NCBI RefSeq assembly: GCF_003688935.1
Contig: NZ_REGE01000002.1
Coordinates: 62,001 to 126,000, forward strand
Direction: 5' to 3'
From: Corynebacterium macginleyi
Lineage (GTDB): Bacteria > Actinomycetota > Actinomycetes > Mycobacteriales > Mycobacteriaceae
DNA: 64,000 nt
In this document: piece after piece, positions 58,410 through 64,000 of the stretch
Layout of the letters: the number at the start of each line of letters is the position of its first letter
Numbering within the stretch: position 1 is the first letter of the stretch
Translations under genes and position numbers: made by a program
The notes under the pieces: model-generated
Database searches by the model: none
Seen by the model: only the letters and a program-made list of their open reading frames with translations
Told to the model about the DNA's origin: nothing

Positions 58410-59489
58410 TTAAAACAAACCAATTGCTCCATCGGGAGGCGTTAGGCCCAGGTGCTGCCAGGCGGCTGCGGTAGCTACCCTGCCCCGTCCGGTGCGCGAA
58501 ATCATGCCAGCTCGAACCAAGTATGGCTCGCAGACCTCTTCCACAGTGGAAGGTTCCTCGCCCACGGCAATGGCCAGCGTGTTAACCCCCACCGGCCCAC
58601 CACCATGCCCATTAATTAGGGAATTGAGGACGGCGCGGTCCAGCCGGTCCAGACCCATTTCATCGACATCGAATACCTCCAAAGCCCCCTGCGCGGCAAA
58701 AAGATCGATGCGCCCAGTGCCGTTGACCTCGGCATAGTCCCGCACGCGGCGTAATAGGCGGTTGGCAATGCGCGGGGTGCCGCGCGAGCGCGAGCCTATT
58801 TCTACAGCAGCATCGTCATCGATGGTGACGTCCAAGATATGCGCCGCACGCTTGATCACACGGGTTAAATCCTCAGTGCTGTAGTACTCCATCTGAGCAG
58901 TAAAGCCAAAGCGATCCCGCAACGGACCCGTGAGCATTCCCGCTCGCGTTGTGGCCCCCACCAACGTAAACGGCGGGATCTCCAAGGGGATCGATGTAGC
59001 TCCCGGCCCCTTGCCCACAATCACGTCGATGCGAAAATCCTCCATGGCCATATAAAGCATTTCTTCCGCGGGCCGGGCGATGCGGTGGATCTCATCAATG
59101 AACAGCACATCTCCCTCCATAAGGTTGGAGAGCATCGCCGCCAGGTCACCCGCCCGCTCCAGCGCCGGCCCGGAGGTCATGCGCAGCGAAGTCCCCAGTT
59201 CCTGCGAAATAATCATGGCCATCGTGGTCTTACCCAGACCAGGCGGCCCCGATAAGAGGACGTGGTCTGGGGTAACCCCGCGGTTCTTCGCACCCGTAAG
59301 CACAAGGGAAAGCTGTTGCCTGACCTTTGGCTGCCCAATGAATTCCGTCAGGGATTTGGGGCGCAAGGAGCGCTCAATATCATGTTCTTCAGCGTGAGCG
59401 GTGGGCTCCACATCACTGTTGTGCTGGGAATCGTGCACCTTATTCATCCCCTTCGGGAGGTTGAACTCGGTGCGCTCAATATCGGACAT
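58410..59489 (-). CDS. ruvB: Holliday junction branch-migration ATPase RuvB
   Basis: 359-residue AAA+ motor. [20 protein letters not shown], Walker [21 protein letters not shown], Walker [21 protein letters not shown], sensor [20 protein letters not shown], and the C-terminal winged-helix ([20 protein letters not shown]). Third gene of ruvC-ruvA-ruvB. Confidence 0.96.
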   Translation of the reverse strand: MSDIERTEFNLPKGMNKVHDSQHNSDVEPTAHAEEHDIERSLRPKSLTEFIGQPKVRQQLSLVLTGAKNRGVTPDHVLLSGPPGLGKTTMAMIISQELGTSLRMTSGPALERAGDLAAMLSNLMEGDVLFIDEIHRIARPAEEMLYMAMEDFRIDVIVGKGPGATSIPLEIPPFTLVGATTRAGMLTGPLRDRFGFTAQMEYYSTEDLTRVIKRAAHILDVTIDDDAAVEIGSRSRGTPRIANRLLRRVRDYAEVNGTGRIDLFAAQGALEVFDVDEMGLDRLDRAVLNSLINGHGGGPVGVNTLAIAVGEEPSTVEEVCEPYLVRAGMISRTGRGRVATAAAWQHLGLTPPDGAIGLF

Positions 59490-59524
59490 GCTTTAGCCTT
59501 TGTGTCGTCTTGCGTCTTTATCTT

Positions 59525-60133
59525 TTAGACCTGCTTGCCCAGCTGGGCGAGGGCCGCGCGCAGCAAGGCCGACGTATCCGCCGCGGGCGATTCAGCATAT
59601 ACCGCTTCCACCACGGGCAGAGCCACCTTCTCAGTAAATCCTAGACCCACTAAGGCTTCAGTCACGCTGTTAACAACGGGACCACCGCCGCTTGGCGCCG
59701 CCGCTGCAGTATCGGCCGCGGGAGCCCCAGCAAAGGGCGCTACCTTATCTTTTAGCTCCAGGGTAAGGCGTTGCGCCATCCGCTTGCCGACGCCCGGAAT
59801 CGTCTGCAACGCCTTGACATCCTCGCCGGCGATCGCCGCTGCCAGATCTTCTGCCCCCATGACGGACAACGCAGCCAAGGCGAGCTTGGGCCCCAACCCG
59901 GACACGGACTGCAGTACTTGGAACATTTCACGGTCATCATCGCTGGTAAAACCAAAAAGGGTCAAGGCATCTTCCTTGACCACCAAAGTGGTGAGCACAC
60001 TGGTAGTTTCTCCGCAGCGCAAGGTACCCAATGTCCTTGCTGTGGCCAAGAACTTATAGCCCACTCCACCGCATTCAATAACGCCGTAATTTAAACCTAC
60101 GTGGAGTACTTCTCCTCGCAATGCCGCAATCAT
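59525..60133 (-). CDS. ruvA: Holliday junction DNA-binding protein RuvA
   Basis: 202-residue tetramer-forming protein: OB domain (MIAALRGEVLHVGLNYGVIE), two HhH motifs (LQSVSGLGPKLALAALSVMG and LQTIPGVGKRMAQRLTLELK), an alanine/proline/glycine-rich linker and the RuvB-contacting C-terminal domain (EALVGLGFTEKVALPVVEAV). Between ruvC and ruvB. Confidence 0.96.
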   Translation of the reverse strand: MIAALRGEVLHVGLNYGVIECGGVGYKFLATARTLGTLRCGETTSVLTTLVVKEDALTLFGFTSDDDREMFQVLQSVSGLGPKLALAALSVMGAEDLAAAIAGEDVKALQTIPGVGKRMAQRLTLELKDKVAPFAGAPAADTAAAAPSGGGPVVNSVTEALVGLGFTEKVALPVVEAVYAESPAADTSALLRAALAQLGKQV

Positions 60134-60193
60134 TTTCTACTGTGCCTTCCTAACTTCGTACACATCCGGCATGACCTGATTAATCAATAGAAC

Positions 60194-60784
60194 TTAGCTT
60201 GTGGCCGGTGCATTAGAGTTAAATCCGGTTCCACGGCCACGGACTCCACTGGTTTTCGCACCCAGGCCTAAACCAGTGCTATCCATCCTTACGATCGCCG
60301 GGGCTCGCCAGCAATGGCAGACGGCTAGTGCTAGGGCATCTGCCGCGTCCGCTGGTTTGGGTGGTTCCGTCAGTCCCAGGATACGGGTAATCATGGTCGT
60401 CATTTGTTTTTTATCCGCGCGCCCGTTGCCAGAGATGGCTTTTTTCACTTCCGACGGGGTGTACATATACACCGGAATATCCCGCTCTGCGGCCGCCAGC
60501 ACGAGAACGCCCACCACGTGTGCGGTCTGCATGACGGTCGATACCTGACCGCGTTCAAAAACGCGTTCTACAGCCACTACATCCGGCGAATAGTCGTTCA
60601 TCCACTCCTTGGCTGCCACAGACAGACGCAGCAGGCGCTCGGTCAAATCTTTATCACTTGGAGTCCGCACCACACCCACAGAAACAGGTAGAATTGCGCG
60701 CCCGCGCCCCGCTTGAACTACAGACAAACCGCAGCGAGTGAGGCCGGGATCAATACCCATCACACGCATGTCTTCAATATTCAC
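60194..60784 (-). CDS. ruvC: Holliday junction resolvase RuvC
   Basis: 196-residue RNase H-fold endonuclease. Catalytic acidic sites [36 protein letters not shown] and a C-terminal [19 protein letters not shown] 60784 has AGGAG seven bp upstream, better than ATG 60769. First gene of ruvCAB; its promoter overlaps a LexA-like box. Confidence 0.95.
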   Translation of the reverse strand: MNIEDMRVMGIDPGLTRCGLSVVQAGRGRAILPVSVGVVRTPSDKDLTERLLRLSVAAKEWMNDYSPDVVAVERVFERGQVSTVMQTAHVVGVLVLAAAERDIPVYMYTPSEVKKAISGNGRADKKQMTTMITRILGLTEPPKPADAADALALAVCHCWRAPAIVRMDSTGLGLGAKTSGVRGRGTGFNSNAPATS

Positions 60785-60834
60785 ACCTGCCCACTCCTGT
60801 TCCGCGGCCCCGCCGGCACCAACCCTGCTCCCCC

Positions 60835-60863
60835 ATTATGTCCTACACACACATGTTCTACAA
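60835..60863 (-). promoter_or_regulatory. ruvC promoter with LexA-like (SOS) box
   Basis: On the minus strand -35 TTGTAG and -10 CATAAT are 17 bp apart. Between and over them lies TAGAACATGTGTGTGT (60845-60860), which matches 10 of 14 fixed positions of the actinobacterial SOS box TCGAACA-N2-TGTTCGA, with a near-perfect first half. Confidence 0.5.
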
Positions 60864-60975
60864 CACGGCGCCAAGCTAAAGCGCACTCAGAAACACGCAA
60901 TAAAAAGCTCGGCGTCGCCATCTCCGCATGCACGAAGAGCCGCCACCGAGCTAGCGCCCAATAAGTACAGGATGT

Positions 60976-61731
60976 TTATTCTGCGTTGAGTTCCGCTAGT
61001 ACCTCATCAGATAGATCCATGTTGGTGTAAACGTTCTGGACGTCGTCGGAGTCTTCCAAAACATCGATGAGACGGAAGATCTTCTTCGCATCATTGGCAT
61101 CGAGAGAAACCTCAACGGAAGCACGGAAATCATTATCGGCCTCATCGACCTCGATGTCGGCCTCCTTAAGAGCCTCCTTTACGGCCTGTACGTCTGTCGG
61201 TGCGCAGACGATCTCAAATTTCTCGCCTTGGTCTTGCACCTCTTCGGCACCGGCGTCCAAGACCGCCATCAAAACGTCATCCTCACTCAGCTCACCCTTT
61301 TCCACGAGGACATAACCGGTCCGGGAGAACATATAAGCGACCGAGCCGGATTCACCCAAGTTGCCGCCATTCTTGCTCATCGCAGTGCGAACATCGGTAG
61401 CCGCGCGATTGCGGTTATCGGTCAAGCATTCAATCAGCATTGCGACACCGTTGGGACCATAGCCCTCATACATGATGGTCTCCCAATCGGCACCACCGGC
61501 TTCTTCACCAGAACCGCGCTTACGAGCGCGTTCAATATTGTCATTGGGAACGGAGGCCTTTTTGGCCTTCTTAATCATGTCATCGAGCGTAGGGTTGGCC
61601 GCAGGATCACCACCGCCGGTCCGTGCTGCCACTTCAATGTTCTTAATGAGCTTGGCAAATTCCTTGCCGCGCTTGGCGTCATTGGCAGCCTTCTTGTGCT
61701 TGGTAGTTGCCCATTTTGAGTGGCCTGACAT
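60976..61731 (-). CDS. yebC: YebC/PmpR-family protein
   Basis: 251-residue YebC, a DNA/ribosome-associated regulator family. Signature [20 protein letters not shown] at the start, [20 protein letters not shown] and [28 protein letters not shown] precedes ATG 61731. Upstream of ruvC in the conserved yebC-ruvC-ruvA-ruvB order. Confidence 0.94.
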   Translation of the reverse strand: MSGHSKWATTKHKKAANDAKRGKEFAKLIKNIEVAARTGGGDPAANPTLDDMIKKAKKASVPNDNIERARKRGSGEEAGGADWETIMYEGYGPNGVAMLIECLTDNRNRAATDVRTAMSKNGGNLGESGSVAYMFSRTGYVLVEKGELSEDDVLMAVLDAGAEEVQDQGEKFEIVCAPTDVQAVKEALKEADIEVDEADNDFRASVEVSLDANDAKKIFRLIDVLEDSDDVQNVYTNMDLSDEVLAELNAE

Positions 61732-61927
61732 TAAGTCCCTTTCTAATTGGGTTCTAAATCTGCTAGCAATTATACGTGCCCTGCACAAACTGGGAAAAGC
61801 GACCCCACGATACGACGGCGTTTCCGGGCGTTGTGCCACTTATCACATGCGCGGTGAAAGCCAGCCAGCAGGGGTAGCCCGTGCAGAAGAACCGAATTCG
61901 AACTACCCATCGCCGGAAAATTTTCCC

Positions 61928-61933
61928 TAGAAT
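61928..61933 (+). promoter_or_regulatory. -10 box of a leaderless glycosyltransferase gene
   Basis: TAGAAT ends 7 bp before GTG 61941; no ribosome site is present, so transcription probably starts at the GTG. Confidence 0.5.
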
Positions 61934-61940
61934 CTTTCAA

Positions 61941-63239
61941 GTGAAAAGAATCGCGTCAGTTCCTGCGGTATGGGTGGGCTGGGTACTCGCCCGCTTGTTA
62001 CTGGTCTATTTTATAAAAATAGACCACGACCCACGCGGCGATGTTGCCTATTATTTCTTTGGTGTCTTTGACACCGATACCACGCACATGACCGAATACC
62101 CCCACGCGGGCACATGGCCCACCGTCATCTTAAGCTATTTCACCGGTGAAGAACTCAGCGTATTCTACATCGGCTTTACCATCATGGCTCTGCTTGTTGA
62201 TGCCACCTTCCTTGCCCTCCTGCTACGCCACCATGGAGGCGTTGAACGCATTTTTCTCGCCGGTTGGTTCTGGGTCTTTTTTGGCACGGCAGCAGGACAT
62301 GTCTTGGTCTGGCGACTCGATATCTTCCCCGCGGTTGCCGTCGCCGGTGCTGCGACGCTACTTATTTCGCATCCCAAAACCGGTGCCGCCGTATTGGGAT
62401 TCGCCACCGCCATGAAGCTCTGGCCGGGCGTTCTCGCGGCTGGACTAGTCGGGCGGTTTAATAGCTCTAATTCGTGGCTGCGCTTAGTGTCCTTTTTCGC
62501 CTCCGTTGCCGCAGTATCGGTGCTGACAGTTGTCACTTCCGGCGTGGACCGGCTTCTTTCCCCCCTGAATTATCAGGGGGTGCGTGGCCTGCAAATCGAA
62601 TCCGTTCCGGCGACATACTTGCTCCTACAAGCCCACCTTAACCCAGGTAAGTGGCATCTAGGTTATGCGGAGTCGAAAAGCTTCGAGATTTCTGGCCCTG
62701 GCGTCGATACCGCCATCATGTGGAGCTCCGTCGCAACAGCCGGGATGTTAGTCTTCGCCCTGGGCTGGGCGCTATACCGTTTCGTCGCCGGCGGATGGAC
62801 CTCGCGAACAACCGTCGCTTTCTTTACCGTCATGGTGTTATTGCTCATTGCTACCAATAAAGTATTTTCTCCCCAATACATCATCTGGCTCGGCCCGCTA
62901 TTTGCGGTAGTCTTACGCCAACAGCTCCCCGCCGGGAGTGTACCCATCAAGATTTGTCAGGGCCTCCTCGCGCTATGTGCGATTGTCACCGCCGGGCTTG
63001 GCACCTACATCTACCCGTTTCACTATGACTACCTGTGGAAGTTTGTGGGCGAAGACCTCACCCCAGTCTACGTCCTTCTTGCCCGCAACACACTGATTGT
63101 CGTTGCTGTCCTCATCGCGCTCATTTGGTTCATCCTTGAGGTGAGCCGGGAGTCAGGTCGAATCAATGCCTCAGACTCCTCCAACTCTGCTGAGCCTGCA
63201 GGCAACAACGGTGCTACTGCGCCGACACCGCTGGACTAA
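61941..63239 (+). CDS. GT87-type (DUF2029) membrane glycosyltransferase
   Basis: 432-residue polytopic membrane protein with about ten helices. WVLARLLLVYFIKIDHDPRG shows the first helix and the periplasmic acidic loop (DPRGDVAYY) typical of GT-C polyprenyl-phosphate sugar transferases; TAMKLWPGVLAAGLVGRF and NKVFSPQYIIWLGPLFAVVL are also in keeping. In corynebacteria such enzymes act in mannan, LAM or arabinan synthesis; the proximity to pimA suggests phosphoinositide mannoside or related glycan work, but the sugar is not known. Convergent with the next gene (4 bp apart). Confidence 0.8.
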   Translation: MKRIASVPAVWVGWVLARLLLVYFIKIDHDPRGDVAYYFFGVFDTDTTHMTEYPHAGTWPTVILSYFTGEELSVFYIGFTIMALLVDATFLALLLRHHGGVERIFLAGWFWVFFGTAAGHVLVWRLDIFPAVAVAGAATLLISHPKTGAAVLGFATAMKLWPGVLAAGLVGRFNSSNSWLRLVSFFASVAAVSVLTVVTSGVDRLLSPLNYQGVRGLQIESVPATYLLLQAHLNPGKWHLGYAESKSFEISGPGVDTAIMWSSVATAGMLVFALGWALYRFVAGGWTSRTTVAFFTVMVLLLIATNKVFSPQYIIWLGPLFAVVLRQQLPAGSVPIKICQGLLALCAIVTAGLGTYIYPFHYDYLWKFVGEDLTPVYVLLARNTLIVVAVLIALIWFILEVSRESGRINASDSSNSAEPAGNNGATAPTPLD

Positions 63240-63243
63240 GCTT

Positions 63244-63708
63244 TTAATCAGCCAGCATGTAGTCGAAATACTCGGGCAATTTTGCGGTTCCTCCGAGATG
63301 GAAAAAACGCACCGCCGGACGCAAACGCAGTGCGCGCGTATCGCTAACGGCCTCGTTATAAAAGCGATGCGCCAATTGGATGCGGCCTTCTGCATCAGCC
63401 AAAGCGGCCGGGCGCTGACCTACCGGGAAATCACGCACAATAGCGGCCGAAAGTTCGCGCTCGACCAAAGTGCGGGCATGAAAATGCCCCTGCGAAAGCT
63501 CAATGGATTCAGCCTTTTGCGCCAAGACGGCAAGCCCCGGCGAGACCGCCGCCGTTACCGCCGCGCGGCGATCCAGCGCCGCCTGCAGCTGCGCCAGTGC
63601 GGCATCGGTCCGAATATGCAGGAAATTTAGCCGTTGCGCGGTAAAAATAGCCCACGATGCCAACAGGATCAGTATGACCAGCGCGATGGCTATTTCTATC
63701 GCCACCAT
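63244..63708 (-). CDS. Single-helix membrane protein, LemA-like, next to pimA
   Basis: 154 residues: one N-terminal helix (IEIAIALVILILLASWAIFT) and a helical hydrophilic domain (LAQLQAALDRRAAVTAAVSP, LADAEGRIQLAHRFYNEAVS) resembling LemA. Function unknown. Its ATG overlaps the end of pimA by 13 bp, so it is translationally coupled to that gene. A member of this kind follows pimA in many mycolic-acid bacteria. Confidence 0.75.
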   Translation of the reverse strand: MVAIEIAIALVILILLASWAIFTAQRLNFLHIRTDAALAQLQAALDRRAAVTAAVSPGLAVLAQKAESIELSQGHFHARTLVERELSAAIVRDFPVGQRPAALADAEGRIQLAHRFYNEAVSDTRALRLRPAVRFFHLGGTAKLPEYFDYMLAD

Positions 63709-64000
63709 CGCTTCGCCCTTACCTTGCTACCATCTTGTACCGTTTCATAGACCTGCATAACTTCCGCGGCAACATGATCCCAATCAAACATCCGGGCGCG
63801 TTTCACACCATTGCTTACCAATCGCCGCCGATAGTCCGCATCATCTAACACGTGGTTGAGCACGCGCGCCAAATCGGTAGCATCGGCAGTGCGAAAGAGC
63901 GCGCCCGCTGGCTCATCCGAATCCGCGTTGCACACCGCCCGAAAGGCTTCCAAATCGGACGCTACGACGGCGGCACCGGCGGCCATGGCCTCTACTAGCA
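63696..64000 (-). CDS. pimA: Phosphatidylinositol mannosyltransferase, C-terminal part
   Basis: The last 101 codons of a GT4 glycosyltransferase; the 5' part is beyond the window. LAVEAMAAGAAVVASDLEAF is the nucleotide-sugar-binding C-terminal Rossmann motif with the conserved Glu region, followed by AGALFRTADATDLARVLNHV. PimA adds the first mannose from GDP-mannose to phosphatidylinositol. Named PimA from sequence style and from neighbours; other GT4 enzymes are possible. Confidence 0.75.
   Translation of the reverse strand, partial: LVEAMAAGAAVVASDLEAFRAVCNADSDEPAGALFRTADATDLARVLNHVLDDADYRRRLVSNGVKRARMFDWDHVAAEVMQVYETVQDGSKVRAKRWWR

Noticed and set aside
1..64000. CRISPR arrays, tRNA or rRNA genes, prophage structural genes
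   Set aside because: No regularly spaced repeats, no tRNA-like GGTTCGAATCC arms in a cloverleaf context, and no phage structural genes were seen on reading through both strands.

Overview
The window looks like chromosomal DNA of a Corynebacterium. Evidence: the backbone order pyrB-pyrR ... nusB-efp-pepQ-aroQ-aroB-aroK-aroC-aroE-mltG-ruvX-alaS-rarA-aspS; the block apt-rel on one side of secF-secD-yajC-ruvB-ruvA-ruvC-yebC and pimA; the paired LLM flavin oxidoreductase/FMN reductase of the CE1758/CE1759 type; and several genes that seem to be leaderless. The species cannot be fixed from the sequence alone.

Layout. 1-2.9 kb: pyrimidine genes pyrB (cut by the window edge) and pyrR on the minus strand, then a plus-strand SRPBCC/epimerase fusion gene. 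2.9-16.45 kb: an accessory island. It begins with a UvrD-type helicase fragment and carries a plus-strand operon of four large genes: a SNF2-type helicase, a beta-class (type III Mod-like) adenine methyltransferase, a type III Res-like helicase-nuclease and a TrlF-type PHP/AAA ATPase. It ends in two decayed IS3-family elements, one apparently inserted into the other. 16.5-18.6 kb: two YbjN-domain genes and a PPK2 kinase. 18.6-35.1 kb: a long minus-strand housekeeping run (nusB to aspS). 35.3-39.7 kb: plus-strand metallopeptidase, LLM flavin pair and serine dehydratase. 39.8-42.4 kb: minus-strand hisS, MBL hydrolase and tpx, followed by a plus-strand cyclophilin. 43.4-46.7 kb: a second disturbed region with a decayed IS110 element, sodA with a damaged 5' end, a small membrane-protein gene, and an IS3 fragment abutting the tail of a small membrane protein. 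46.8-61.7 kb: minus-strand YetF/DUF421 protein, surface 5'-nucleotidase, rel, apt, a peptide-type ABC binding lipoprotein, secF, secD, yajC, ruvBAC and yebC. 61.9-64 kb: a plus-strand GT87-type membrane glycosyltransferase, then convergent minus-strand genes ending in pimA (cut by the window edge).

How it fits together. The backbone covers translation (alaS, aspS, hisS, efp), the shikimate pathway (aroQ, aroB, aroK, aroC, aroE), recombination (ruvX, rarA, ruvABC), protein export (secDF, yajC), the stringent response and purine salvage (rel, apt), peroxide and superoxide defence (tpx, sodA) and envelope glycolipid synthesis (pimA, GT87). The most interesting part is the four-gene island operon. 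It reads as a composite restriction/anti-phage system combining type III-like Mod and Res with a SNF2 motor and a PHP-ATPase. Two of its genes have visible lesions: the methyltransferase is split at a run of five G, and the helicase lacks a normal in-frame start. It may therefore be switched off, phase-variable, or affected by sequence errors; the damaged sodA 5' end raises the same question.
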